A program made the translations under genes and the position numbers. Source: Bacteroidales bacterium (lineage in GTDB: Bacteria; Bacteroidota; Bacteroidia; Bacteroidales; UBA932). From it: a stretch of DNA of 49,926 nt. The stretch is taken from positions 1-49,926 of the forward strand of contig JAFQFD010000044.1 in NCBI GenBank assembly GCA_017415715.1. Reading direction: 5' to 3'. Positions 7,241-16,074 of this stretch are shown here, piece by piece. The notes beneath the pieces were generated by a model that had not been told where the DNA came from, did not search any database, and saw nothing but the letters and a program-made list of their open reading frames with translations. The stretch's first letter is position 1, and each line of letters begins with the position of its first letter.

Positions 7241-9098
7241 AGAACGGGAAGAGGAGCGGAAGGACGAAGACCATCACTACTCCCATAAGGATCTGGAGCG
7301 GGAGGCCGACCTTCACGTAATCCATGAATGTGTACTGGCCAGCCGACATGACGAGTGCGTTTGGCGGTGTCGAGAACGGCGAGGCGAAGCACATGCTAGC
7401 CGCAACCGTTACCGCGAACATGAACGGAACAGGGCTTACGCCTATCTGCATCGCACACTGGAGCGCTATCGGCGCCATGAGGACCGCCGTAACCGTGTTG
7501 CTGATGAATATTGTCATCACCGATGTCACGGCGTAGATGCCGGCCAGCAGGAGGCGCGGGCCGCTGCCGCCGAGGCCTGTGACTATCGATCCGGAAATCA
7601 TCTCTGACACACCTGTCTTCTCGAGAGCTATGGACATCGGAAGCATCGCAGCGAAGAGCACTATGGTCTGCCAGTTTATGGTCTTGTATGCCGCCTCAAC
7701 GCTGCGGACGCAGCCTGTTATCACCATAAGGACTGCTGCAAGAAGCACTGCTGTCACGGGTGCTACAGGAATGTCGTCCACCACCATCATCACGATCATT
7801 CCGATCATGATCAGGGCTGCCACCGGAGCCTTGTAGTCCAGAGTAACCTTCGCAGCCTCCTGGAGAGGCTCGCCGAGAACCACCCAGTTGGATGACTCGT
7901 TCTTCATGCGGGCGATGTCCGACCATGCTCCCTGCACGAGAAGGACGTCTCCGTCATGCATCTTCTGAGCGCCGAGATCATTCAAGATGTAATCCTTCTT
8001 CCTCCTGATACCCAGCACGTTGACATTGAACTTGCTGCGGAAGCCGGCCTCTATGATGGTCCTGTTGATCATTGACGAGGTAGGCATTATGAGGATCTCG
8101 GCAACTCCGATATCGAAGAAGTCGAGGGATGGGTTTGAAGAGCTGCCTTCGATCTCGTCAGTGTGTCTGTCCAGCAGACGGAACTTATAATCTTGAGCGA
8201 ACCTTTCAATCTGCTCCGGAGCTCCTGACAGATAGAGGACATCACCCGGCTTGAGCACAAGGTCTGGAGAGGCAAGCTTCTGATTGACAGTGCGTACGAA
8301 GCGGTTCTGGCCGGCGCTGCGGCGAAGTTCGAGGATATTTATGCCGTATTCCCTGTATACATTCAGCTCGGCAACCGTCTTGCCTATGGCCGGAGAATCC
8401 TCCTCCTTTATGTGTACGCGGAAGAGGTTGTCGGTCACACCGTATTCATTCACCAGCTCGTTGAACGACTTGCCTGTCTTCTTCTTGTCCTTTGCCTTGT
8501 CCTTCGGAGCGAGCATCTTGGTCACAGGGAGAAGGTACAGGATGCCAACCACGAGGGTCACAAGACCTACCGGGAGGAAAGAGAAGAACGCAAGCGGCTC
8601 GTAACCGGCGCTCTCGAGTGTGTCGCTGACGATAAGGTTGGGCGGCGTACCGATGAGGGTCATCATGCCGCCCATGCTGCTGGCAAAGGCCAGAGGCATG
8701 AGCAGGCGGCGCGGCGAGGTGCCTGCCGCAGCGGCCATGCTGACTACGATAGGCAGCATCAAGGCCACCGTGCCTGTGTTGCTGACGAACATTCCTATAG
8801 CAGATGTCACTATCATCACGAGAAGGAAAAGACGGATCTCGCTGTTGCCTGCAAGGGTCATCACCTTGCTGCCTATCATCTTAGCCAGACCTGTCTGGAA
8901 TATGCCGCCTCCGACTATGAACAGTCCGATCATCATTATGACCGTCGTGTTGGAGAAGCCCGAGAGACCTTCAGCAGGTGTGAGGACCTGGCAGAGCAGC
9001 AGCGCCAGAAGGGCGCAGATGGCCACGAGGTCCGACCTCACCTTGCCGCTGACAAAGAGTATGGCCGAAATCAATAATATTATCAGTGTTGCTATCAT
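7239..9098 (-). CDS. SLC13/DASS-family transporter with two RCK_C (TrkA-C) domains
   Basis: A 619-residue membrane transporter. N-terminal helices (1-190) and C-terminal helices (about 420-619) each contain the SNT hallmark of the divalent-anion:Na+ symporter / CitMHS superfamily (FVSNTGTVALMLP and FISNTVTAVLMAP). Between them are two cytosolic TrkA-C ligand-binding domains (about 213-305 and 325-410). This architecture is typical of bacterial SLC13-family permeases for dicarboxylates or sulfate; the substrate is not readable. The stop codon lies in the T run of the shared terminator. A leader of about 117 nt, if the -7-like TATTTTTG at 9216-9223 (complement) is used, would contain the two hairpins at 9119-9202. 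Confidence 0.88.
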   Translation of the reverse strand: MIATLIILLISAILFVSGKVRSDLVAICALLALLLCQVLTPAEGLSGFSNTTVIMMIGLFIVGGGIFQTGLAKMIGSKVMTLAGNSEIRLFLLVMIVTSAIGMFVSNTGTVALMLPIVVSMAAAAGTSPRRLLMPLAFASSMGGMMTLIGTPPNLIVSDTLESAGYEPLAFFSFLPVGLVTLVVGILYLLPVTKMLAPKDKAKDKKKTGKSFNELVNEYGVTDNLFRVHIKEEDSPAIGKTVAELNVYREYGINILELRRSAGQNRFVRTVNQKLASPDLVLKPGDVLYLSGAPEQIERFAQDYKFRLLDRHTDEIEGSSSNPSLDFFDIGVAEILIMPTSSMINRTIIEAGFRSKFNVNVLGIRRKKDYILNDLGAQKMHDGDVLLVQGAWSDIARMKNESSNWVVLGEPLQEAAKVTLDYKAPVAALIMIGMIVMMVVDDIPVAPVTAVLLAAVLMVITGCVRSVEAAYKTINWQTIVLFAAMLPMSIALEKTGVSEMISGSIVTGLGGSGPRLLLAGIYAVTSVMTIFISNTVTAVLMAPIALQCAMQIGVSPVPFMFAVTVAASMCFASPFSTPPNALVMSAGQYTFMDYVKVGLPLQILMGVVMVFVLPLLFPF

Positions 9099-9118
9099 AT
9101 CTTGTTACATGTTTCATT

Positions 9119-9202
9119 CAAAAGCACAAAAACGGGCGAATTTGTGTTTTTGAACCCTTATTTACTGGTCTAAAGCACAAAACAGGGCTTTTTTGTGCTT
9201 TT
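9119..9202. repeat. paired AAAGCACAAA hairpin repeat, copy 1
   Basis: Two successive hairpins: CAAAAGCACAAA with TTTGTGTTTTTG (9119-9152) and AAAGCACAAAA with TTTTGTGCTTT (9172-9201). The same two-hairpin arrangement occurs at 19634-19725. Confidence 0.8.
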
Positions 9203-9243
9203 AAAATTATCTGTACAAAAATACGAATAAATGGGCATACTTT

Positions 9244-9711
9244 CTATGCCTTCAAAGGGACGGAAAGTGTATTTTTTACTTCGCCTATCACGAAGATGCT
9301 GTGCAGGGATCCTATGCAGTCCAGGTCGCCGAGGGTGCCCAGGACGAAGTTCTGGTAGTCCTGCATGCTGCGGGCATATATCTTCAGCTGGTAGTCATAG
9401 TCTCCTGAGGTGTTGAAGCACTCCACCACCTCGTCGATGTCTGCGATCACCGATGTGAACTGCCTGCTGAACTCCTTGCTGTGATGCTTCAGACGCACAT
9501 TGCACAGGACCATTATGCCGTTGCCTGCCTTGATAGGGTCCACGACTGCTACATACTTCTTGATATACCCTTCCCTCTCCAGCCTCTTCTGGCGCTCGAA
9601 AACCGGTGATGGCGAAAGGTTCACCTTAGCCGCCAGCTCCTTGGTGGTGAGTTTGGCGTCCTTCTGCAGCTCGCGAAGGATCAGAATGTCAGTTTTGTCC
9701 AACGATTCCAT
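9244..9711 (-). CDS. Lrp/AsnC-family transcriptional regulator
   Basis: A 155-residue protein of standard family length. Residues 4-60 are the winged HTH (DILILRELQKDAKLTTKELA, SPSPVFERQKRLEREGYI). Residues 68-150 are the RAM/AsnC ligand-binding domain (CFNTSGDYDYQLKIYARSMQDYQ). It is divergent from metX and borders the methionine/threonine branch genes. A perfect match to the enteric Lrp box lies 27 bp before its start codon, so autoregulation is likely, and control of metX is plausible. Effector amino acid unknown. Confidence 0.92.
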   Translation of the reverse strand: MESLDKTDILILRELQKDAKLTTKELAAKVNLSPSPVFERQKRLEREGYIKKYVAVVDPIKAGNGIMVLCNVRLKHHSKEFSRQFTSVIADIDEVVECFNTSGDYDYQLKIYARSMQDYQNFVLGTLGDLDCIGSLHSIFVIGEVKNTLSVPLKA

Positions 9712-9737
9712 ATTTTTCGGTCAAAATAACAATTATG

Positions 9738-9752
9738 CAGAATATTATTCTG
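9738..9752. promoter_or_regulatory. Lrp-type operator
   Basis: CAGAATATTATTCTG fits the known Lrp consensus YAGHAWATTWTDCTR at all 15 positions, and it lies within a perfect 7-3-7 palindrome (9737-9753). It sits between the regulator (start 9711) and metX (start 9922). Confidence 0.8.
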
Positions 9753-9864
9753 CTACAAACAATATTCACAACAAATTTAGAATAATTTTCCGATTTTTTC
9801 AGAAAGGTTGCATATATTACGTCATTGTATCATCTTTGTAACCCCATAAACAGAGAAAATAATG

Positions 9865-9872
9865 TATCTTTG
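9865..9872 (+). promoter_or_regulatory. -7 element for metX
   Basis: TATCTTTG matches TAnnTTTG; a TTTG at 9835-9838 is somewhat farther upstream (26 nt) than the ideal. The predicted leader is about 45 nt, with no recognisable SAM riboswitch. Confidence 0.6.
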
Positions 9873-9921
9873 CACGTTTTTGTGCCGGCCGGTAAACGGT
9901 TGAGACAGAACGCCTACAAGT

Positions 9922-10944
9922 ATGATAAGAAAGGAATATACACATAACGATATCTTTGAATTCGAGGCTGGAGGAAGCGTGAGCGGGCTCAAGGTGGTCT
10001 ACCACTGCTCGGAGCGCGAGTGGCAGAAGGACGACGAGCGCAAGGTGATATGGATCTGCCATGCGCTTACGGCCAATTCCGACGCGGAAGACTGGTGGCC
10101 GGAACTGGTGGGGCCGGGAAAGCTTTTCGACACTGAAAAGTATTTCGTCATATGCGCCAACATGCTTGGATCGGCATATGGATCTTCCGGACCTTCAAGC
10201 ATATGTCCCGAGACCGGGAAGCCATATTTCTTCGATTTTCCGCGCGTGACAGTGCGCGACATAGTCCGTGCAAACGACCTGGTGCGCAGGCATCTGGGCA
10301 TCGAGCACATAGACTTCATGGTCGGCGGGTCGATCGGAGGATTCCAGTCTGTGGAGTGGTCCATCATGGAGCCGGAAGTGATAAAGAGGGCTGTTTATAT
10401 AGCATGCGGAGTCAGGGTCACTCCTTGGCTGACAGCGTTCAACGAGTCCATGAGGATGGCTCTCGAGGCGGACCCGACCTTCCGCGAGTGCGCTTCGCTC
10501 AAGGGCGGCGAGGCCGGCCTGAGGTGCGCGCGAAGCCTCGCGCTGATCTCGTACAGAAGCTACGAGGGCTACAATGCGACCCAGTGGGAGAAGGATGAGG
10601 ACTGTCTGTTTGCAGACAGGGCAGGATCATATCAGAGATATCAGGGCAAGAAGCTGTCGGACCGTTTCGATGCATATTCATATTACTATCTGTGCGGATC
10701 GGTGGACAGCAACAATGTGGGAAGAGGACGAGGCGGAGTGGACGAGGCACTAAGGAGCATAAGGACCGAGTGTACTGTGATAGGCATCGACAGCGACAGG
10801 CTGTTCCCTGTAGAGGAGCAGAAGCATATGGCTTCCGTCATACCCGGAGCCACATATCACGAGATAACCTCAAAATTCGGCCATGACGGATTCCTCCTCG
10901 AGAACGACCAGCTTACAGAAATAATAAAACCTTTATTGCCATAG
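9922..10944 (+). CDS. metX: homoserine O-acetyltransferase (MetX family)
   Basis: A 340-residue alpha/beta-hydrolase acyltransferase. It transfers an acyl group, most likely acetyl, from acyl-CoA to homoserine, making the substrate for MetY encoded 2.8 kb downstream. Catalytic triad: S137 in GGSIGG, D292 in IDSDRLFP and H321 in FGHDGF. The start of the family core, ICHALTANSDAEDWW, is present. The presence of an O-acetylhomoserine sulfhydrylase-type MetY supports acetyl over succinyl specificity, though this is inference. Own promoter; separated from thrA by a 150-nt repeat-containing gap. Confidence 0.93.
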   Translation: MIRKEYTHNDIFEFEAGGSVSGLKVVYHCSEREWQKDDERKVIWICHALTANSDAEDWWPELVGPGKLFDTEKYFVICANMLGSAYGSSGPSSICPETGKPYFFDFPRVTVRDIVRANDLVRRHLGIEHIDFMVGGSIGGFQSVEWSIMEPEVIKRAVYIACGVRVTPWLTAFNESMRMALEADPTFRECASLKGGEAGLRCARSLALISYRSYEGYNATQWEKDEDCLFADRAGSYQRYQGKKLSDRFDAYSYYYLCGSVDSNNVGRGRGGVDEALRSIRTECTVIGIDSDRLFPVEEQKHMASVIPGATYHEITSKFGHDGFLLENDQLTEIIKPLLP

Positions 10945-10949
10945 ACCAG

Positions 10950-11075
10950 GCACTGTCATGTCGAGCATAGTCGAGACATCCATATGACGGATTTCTCCAC
11001 TCACTACGTTCGGTCGAAATGACAAATAGCCACGGGCGGCCAGGGTTTTCAAACCCCATTCCCCGTCCCAATATA
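10950..11075. repeat. dispersed intergenic repeat (metX-thrA gap)
   Basis: Contains TCACTACGTTCGGTCG next to AAATGAC (10998-11023), the type of imperfect inverted repeat scattered in Bacteroidota intergenic DNA, and CCACGGGCGGCCA (11031-11043) followed by GGTTTT. Related words recur at 13628-13650, 20310-20330, 21809-21835 and 35684-35711. Confidence 0.65.
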
Positions 11076-11097
11076 ATAGAGATAAAGAAGTTAATAT

Positions 11098-13560
11098 ATG
11101 CAAGTATTGAAATTCGGCGGCAGCTCGGTTGCCAATGCGGACAATATGTCAAAGGTTGTGGACATCGTCACAAAGGCGGTGGACCGCGACAGGACCATCC
11201 TTGTGGCATCTGCCATCAGCGGATGCACCGACACACTCATCAAGATCGGCCACCTCGCATCACAGCGCGACGACAGCTACAAGGCACTCATCGACGAGCT
11301 GCAGCACAAGCATCACGAGATAATCAGGAACTTCCTCCCGCTGGAGAAGCAGGACGAGTCAAAGGAAGTCTGCGACTTCCTCTTCGACTCCCTCAGGAGC
11401 ATCGCGCAGGGCGTTTTCCTCCTCGGAGAGCTCTCTCCGACCAGTCTTGATGCCATCCAGGGCTTCGGCGAACTGTGGTCTACAAAGATCCTCGCCACCA
11501 AGCTGGCATCGATCGGAATCGCCACCAAGTGGATCGATTCCCGCAAGATCATCCGCACCGTAGCCAAGGGCGACAAGAACATCGTGGATATCCAGAAGAC
11601 ATATTCACGCATCAACGAAATGGTCGAGAGCAACCCGATCACCCAGCTCTTCGTGCTGCCGGGATTCATCGCTTCCGACAAGCAGGGCCGCACCACGACC
11701 CTCGGTCGCGGCGGCTCCGACTACACCGCTTCGCTCTATGCAGTAGGCTGCAAGGCGCGCGTGCTGGAGATATGGACCGACGTGTCGGGAATGATGACCT
11801 CGAATCCTAAGATAGTGCCGACGGCACGCACTATCAGCAACATCTCATACAAGGCCGCGCTCGAGCTCTCGCACTTCGGAGCGAAGGTCATATATCCGCC
11901 TACCATTCAACCGGTTGTGGCAGAAGGCATTCCTATCTATGTAAAGAACACCTTCGATCCTGACGCATTCGGCACACTCATAGAAAAGCATCCGCCGCGC
12001 AGCAAGGACTCTGTCATCGGAATCTCCAATTCCGACAACATCGCCCTCCTCTCGCTTGAAGGCAGCGGCATGGTCGGCATCCCCGGCTTCTCAAGCCGCC
12101 TGTTCGAGACTCTGAGCCAGAACGACATCAACATCATCCTCATCACTCAGGCATCGTCAGTACACACAATGTGTATCGCAGTGTCCGAGAAAGACGCCGA
12201 GAAGGCGCGCGAAGCGGCCGACAGGTGCTTTGCATATGAGATTTCGCTCGGAAAGCTCAACCCTCTGAAGGTGGAAAAGGGATTCTCCATTGTGTGTCTT
12301 GTGGGTGATGATGTGCTCAACCAGAGCGGAGCGACCGGAAGGATGCTTGCGGCCCTCGGACGCAACAGCATTCCTGTCAGGGCGACAGCTCAGGGTTCTT
12401 CGGAGAGGAACATCTCAGTGATCATATCTTCATCTGACACTGACGCCGCGATCCGCACCATCCACAACGAGTTCTTCGACCGCAGAAGCGGAAAGGACAT
12501 CCACCTCTTCATAGCAGGATACGGAGTTGTCGGAAAGGCTCTCGTGGACATCATCAGCAAGAACAGAGAAAAGATAGAGAAACGTACAGGACGCCGCCTG
12601 CATGTCTGCGGACTGTCGAACAGCCGCAGGTTCATCCTGGACAAGAACGGCCTGTCTCTCGACAACATACAGGAGCAGCTCAACAACGGAATCAGCTCGG
12701 CTGACGAGGCATACTTCACACATCTTGCAACACTTTCTCTTGAGAATTCGGTATTCGTGGACTGCACTGCTTCGGCAGACATCGCATTCAAGTACATGAA
12801 CCTCTTCAAGAAGGGATATTCTGTGGTCGCATGCAACAAGATCACATTCTCATCACCATACAAGCAGTATGCGGCCCTGAAGGAAGCTGCCATCGAGATC
12901 GGAGCGACACTCCGCTATGAGACTACAGTGGGAGCGGCCCTCCCTATCCTGGAGTCCATATCACGCAGCGTACACAGCGGCGACGAGATCCTCCGCATCG
13001 AGGCTGTCCTGAGCGGCACGCTGAACTACATCTTCAGCAACTATGCTGGAGGAGAAGGCGGAACATTCGCAGAGGTGGTGAAGAGGGCGCAGGAGGCCGG
13101 ATACACCGAGCCGGACCCACGTCTCGACCTGAGCGGCCGCGACGTGCTCCGCAAGCTGCTGATCCTCTCACGTGAGGCAGGAGTCGGCATCGACGAAAAG
13201 GATGTGGAGATATCCGCACTGCTGCCTGAGGAGTTCTTCGAGGGAGATGTGGACGCATTCTATGCAAAGCTCGCAGAGAACGAGGAGATGTTTGCTGCAA
13301 GATACAACGAGGCCGCATCAAAGGGTTTGAGACAGAGGTTCATAGCTTCACTGGTAAAGGATGCTGAAGCACCGTTCGGATACAAGGCGAAGATAGGCCT
13401 GGAGGCCATAGACAGCACCCACCCGCTGTATAACCTCAGCGGCACAGACAACGCCGCCCTCATCCAGACAGACTTCTACCCGTCACCACTGGTCATCCAG
13501 GGCGCCGGCGCAGGAGCATACCAGACAGCATCCGGTGTTCTAAACGACATTATCGTTTAG
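11098..13560 (+). CDS. thrA: bifunctional aspartokinase / homoserine dehydrogenase
   Basis: An 820-residue fusion of normal family length. The N-terminal kinase starts VLKFGGSSVANADN and includes TTLGRGGSDYTASLYA (about 200-215); two ACT-type regulatory segments span about 305-460. The dehydrogenase starts at the Rossmann motif AGYGVVGKALVDI (about 468-480) and contains the ETTVGAALPI and GTLNYIFSNY blocks. It catalyses the first and third steps from aspartate to homoserine; asd, for the second step, is encoded downstream. ThrA and MetL cannot be told apart, but the methionine context is clear. Its 3' end lies within a long inverted repeat. Confidence 0.95.
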   Translation: MQVLKFGGSSVANADNMSKVVDIVTKAVDRDRTILVASAISGCTDTLIKIGHLASQRDDSYKALIDELQHKHHEIIRNFLPLEKQDESKEVCDFLFDSLRSIAQGVFLLGELSPTSLDAIQGFGELWSTKILATKLASIGIATKWIDSRKIIRTVAKGDKNIVDIQKTYSRINEMVESNPITQLFVLPGFIASDKQGRTTTLGRGGSDYTASLYAVGCKARVLEIWTDVSGMMTSNPKIVPTARTISNISYKAALELSHFGAKVIYPPTIQPVVAEGIPIYVKNTFDPDAFGTLIEKHPPRSKDSVIGISNSDNIALLSLEGSGMVGIPGFSSRLFETLSQNDINIILITQASSVHTMCIAVSEKDAEKAREAADRCFAYEISLGKLNPLKVEKGFSIVCLVGDDVLNQSGATGRMLAALGRNSIPVRATAQGSSERNISVIISSSDTDAAIRTIHNEFFDRRSGKDIHLFIAGYGVVGKALVDIISKNREKIEKRTGRRLHVCGLSNSRRFILDKNGLSLDNIQEQLNNGISSADEAYFTHLATLSLENSVFVDCTASADIAFKYMNLFKKGYSVVACNKITFSSPYKQYAALKEAAIEIGATLRYETTVGAALPILESISRSVHSGDEILRIEAVLSGTLNYIFSNYAGGEGGTFAEVVKRAQEAGYTEPDPRLDLSGRDVLRKLLILSREAGVGIDEKDVEISALLPEEFFEGDVDAFYAKLAENEEMFAARYNEAASKGLRQRFIASLVKDAEAPFGYKAKIGLEAIDSTHPLYNLSGTDNAALIQTDFYPSPLVIQGAGAGAYQTASGVLNDIIV

Positions 13561-13574
13561 AACACCGGACGCTG
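13526..13574. repeat. long hairpin spanning the thrA stop codon
   Basis: CCGGTGTTCTAAACG (13532-13546) and CGTTTAGAACACCGG (13554-13568) pair perfectly with a 7-nt loop. Outside a single A/C mismatch the stem continues CAGC/GCTG, for about 20 paired bases. The left arm encodes the conserved ThrA C-terminus, so the right arm looks like an inverted duplicate of gene sequence. No U tract follows. Confidence 0.85.
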
Positions 13575-13735
13575 TCCGCTGTTTAACCCCCAGTCGCCTC
13601 CGGCGACAGCCCCGAGGGGCACACCGACCACTCACTACGTTCGGGTCGGGCGACATCGCTGCTTCGATGTTGCAAGCAACATCTCGCTGACGCGAGTGTC
13701 GCGGCGCTGAAGCGCCTTTATAAGATAACATATAT
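13575..13735. repeat. cluster of GC-rich hairpins (thrA-metY gap)
   Basis: Successive short hairpins: GTCGCC/GGCGAC (13592-13606), GCCCC/GGGGC (13608-13620), GATGTT and AACATC (13664-13684), CTCG/CGAG and GCGCT/AGCGC near 13710. TCACTACGTTCGGGTCGGG (13631-13649) is related to the dispersed repeat at 10998. It separates thrA from metY by 180 nt. Confidence 0.6.
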
Positions 13736-13740
13736 ATAGT

Positions 13741-15015
13741 ATGGAACAGAAGAAATATAAGTTCGAGACTTTGCAGGTGAGGGCCGGACAGGAGATCGAT
13801 CCTGTTTCGAAGGGTACGGCTGTGCCTATCTACCAGAGCACTGCATATACTTTTGACAGCATGGAATATGGTGCTGAGCTTTTTGAGCTCAAGCGCCCGG
13901 GCAACATATATACACGCATAACTAATACGACCACTGAAGTATTCGAGAAGAGGATGGCGGCACTTGAAGGAGGAGTTGCATCATGCGCTACTGCATCGGG
14001 CCAGTCTGCCGTGTTCCTCTCCATCACCAACATCTGCGGTCCTGGCGACAACATCGTGGCACAGCCGTTCCTCTATGGAGGCACATTCACAATGTTCGCC
14101 ATCACCCTGCGTGACATGGGCATCGAGGTGCGTTTTGCAAAAAGCGACCTCGTGGATGATCTGGAGGCGCTTGTGGACAATCGCACAAAGGCAATCTATC
14201 TGGAGAACCTCGGCAATCCGGCGTTCAACATCCCTGATTATGAGCCTATAATCGAGATGGCCCGCCGCAAGGGCATCTGTGTGATGGTGGACAATACATT
14301 CGGCATGGGAGGACACCTCTTCCGCCCGTTCGAATGGGGCGCTAACGTATCCATACATTCTGCCACGAAGTGGATCTGTGGTCATGGCACCGCTCTCGGC
14401 GGCGTTGTAGTCGACGGAGGAAACTTCGACTGGACTGCAGAGAAGTATCCGCTTCTGGCTGCTCCTTCAGAGAGCTATCACGGACTTGTATATAAAGAGG
14501 TATTCGGTCCTGCGGCATTCGCCGGACGCGTACGCGTGGACGGCCTGCGCAACATAGGTCCTGCAGCATCACCGTTCAACTCCTTCCTGATGCTCCAAGG
14601 CCTGGAGACCTTGTCGCTCAGAGCAGAGCGCTGCTGCGCCAACACACTCGCAGTGGCGGAATTCCTGGAGAAGCACCCGGCAGTGGAAAGCGTGAACTAC
14701 CCGGGCCTGAAGAGCAATCCATACCATGAACTCGGCTGCAAATATCTCAAGAACGGATTCGGAGGAGTGCTTACATTCCGCGTCAAGGGAGGCTTCGAGG
14801 CAGCGGCCGCACTCGTGACACGCCTGGAGCTCATCCTCCACGTGGGCAGCGTGGGCGACGCCAAGTCACTCATAGTGCACCCGGCATCGACAACCCACTC
14901 CCAGCTCAGCCCTGCAGAGCAGGTCGCAGCGGGCGTATACCCTAACATGCTCCGCCTCTCGGTCGGCATAGAAAACATAGACGACCTCATAGCCGACCTT
15001 GAAGCTGCGCTATAA
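13741..15015 (+). CDS. metY: O-acetylhomoserine sulfhydrylase (MetY type)
   Basis: A 424-residue Cys/Met-metabolism PLP enzyme. PLP lysine K210 lies in SIHSATKWICGHG; other family blocks are YTRITNTTTEVFEKRMAALEGG (about 57-78) and VHPASTTHSQLS (near 380). It condenses O-acetylhomoserine with sulfide, or a related thiol, to homocysteine, acting after MetX. Its length and N-terminal FETLQVRAGQEIDP agree with O-acetylhomoserine aminocarboxypropyltransferases rather than cystathionine gamma-synthase, although the distinction by eye is not absolute. Confidence 0.92.
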   Translation: MEQKKYKFETLQVRAGQEIDPVSKGTAVPIYQSTAYTFDSMEYGAELFELKRPGNIYTRITNTTTEVFEKRMAALEGGVASCATASGQSAVFLSITNICGPGDNIVAQPFLYGGTFTMFAITLRDMGIEVRFAKSDLVDDLEALVDNRTKAIYLENLGNPAFNIPDYEPIIEMARRKGICVMVDNTFGMGGHLFRPFEWGANVSIHSATKWICGHGTALGGVVVDGGNFDWTAEKYPLLAAPSESYHGLVYKEVFGPAAFAGRVRVDGLRNIGPAASPFNSFLMLQGLETLSLRAERCCANTLAVAEFLEKHPAVESVNYPGLKSNPYHELGCKYLKNGFGGVLTFRVKGGFEAAAALVTRLELILHVGSVGDAKSLIVHPASTTHSQLSPAEQVAAGVYPNMLRLSVGIENIDDLIADLEAAL

Positions 15016-15066
15016 AGCACGCTATAAGGCGTACAACACAAAACAGAACAACAAACGTTATAAAAT

Positions 15067-16074
15067 ATGAAAGTAGCTGTAGTAGGTGCCACAGGACTGG
15101 TTGGCACAAGAATGCTGGAAGTGCTCGCAGAGAGGAACTTCCCTGTAACGGAACTCATTCCGGTTGCATCATCAAAATCAGTAGGACGCAAGATCACATT
15201 CCAGGGTAAGGAGTGGACAGTGGTGAGCGCTGAGGAGGCGATCGCCGCACGCCCGGAACTCGCCCTCTTCTCTGCCGGCGGCGGCACATCGGCCGAACTC
15301 GCGCCGAAGTTCGCGGCAGTCGGCACAAGAGTCGTAGACAACTCGTCACAGTGGCGCATGGACCCGACAAAGAAACTTGTCGTTCCTGAGATCAACGGAG
15401 ACGTGCTCGAAGAGTCAGACTACATCATCGCAAACCCTAACTGCTCGACAATCCAGATGCTCCTGCCTCTGTGGCCACTCCACAAGGCATACACCATCAA
15501 GCGTGTGGTAGTATCTACATATCAGTCAGTTACAGGCACAGGCTACAAGGCGATGGACCAGATGACCGCAGAGCGCGAAGGCGGCAAGTGGGGCGAATAC
15601 CCTGCCGTATATCCGCATCCGATAGACCAGAACATTCTCCCTCACATCGACTCATTCCTTGAGACCGGATACACCAAGGAGGAGATGAAGATGGTCAACG
15701 AGACACGCAAGATCTTCGCCGACGACAGCATCGGAGTTTCTCCGACCACCGTCCGCGTCCCTGTCCAGGGCGGACACTCGGAGTCGATCAACCTCGAGTT
15801 CGAGAAGGAGTTCGACATGGCCGATGTGAGAAGAATGATGGAAGAGATGCCTGGTGTAATACTCCAGGACGACCCTGCAAACAATGTATACCCTATGCCG
15901 CTCTATGCATGGGGCAAGAACGACGTGTTCGTGGGACGCTTCCGCCGCGACCCTTCTGTAAAGTCAGGTCTCAACTTCTGGTGCGTTGCCGACAATCTCC
16001 GCAAGGGAGCAGCGACAAACGCAGTGCAGATCGCCGAGAAGCTCATCGAGAAGGGATTCCTGCCTAATGAGTAA
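15067..16074 (+). CDS. asd: aspartate-semialdehyde dehydrogenase
   Basis: A 335-residue enzyme. The NADP-binding VVGATGLVGTRMLEVL lies at 5-20, the catalytic cysteine C126 in NPNCSTIQM, and the catalytic histidine in GGHSESINLEFE (about 240). It reduces aspartyl phosphate to the semialdehyde, between the two ThrA activities. It follows metY by 51 nt on the same strand; its stop overlaps the start of the GNAT gene by 8 nt, so these genes are probably co-transcribed. Confidence 0.95.
   Translation: MKVAVVGATGLVGTRMLEVLAERNFPVTELIPVASSKSVGRKITFQGKEWTVVSAEEAIAARPELALFSAGGGTSAELAPKFAAVGTRVVDNSSQWRMDPTKKLVVPEINGDVLEESDYIIANPNCSTIQMLLPLWPLHKAYTIKRVVVSTYQSVTGTGYKAMDQMTAEREGGKWGEYPAVYPHPIDQNILPHIDSFLETGYTKEEMKMVNETRKIFADDSIGVSPTTVRVPVQGGHSESINLEFEKEFDMADVRRMMEEMPGVILQDDPANNVYPMPLYAWGKNDVFVGRFRRDPSVKSGLNFWCVADNLRKGAATNAVQIAEKLIEKGFLPNE

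Noticed and set aside
9873-9921. SAM riboswitch upstream of metX
   Set aside because: The leader is only about 45 nt and lacks the conserved SAM-I or SAM-II core.
13540-13731. Minus-strand open frame ending in a ThrA-like C-terminus
   Set aside because: It is the mirror image of the thrA 3' end created by the inverted duplication, not a gene.
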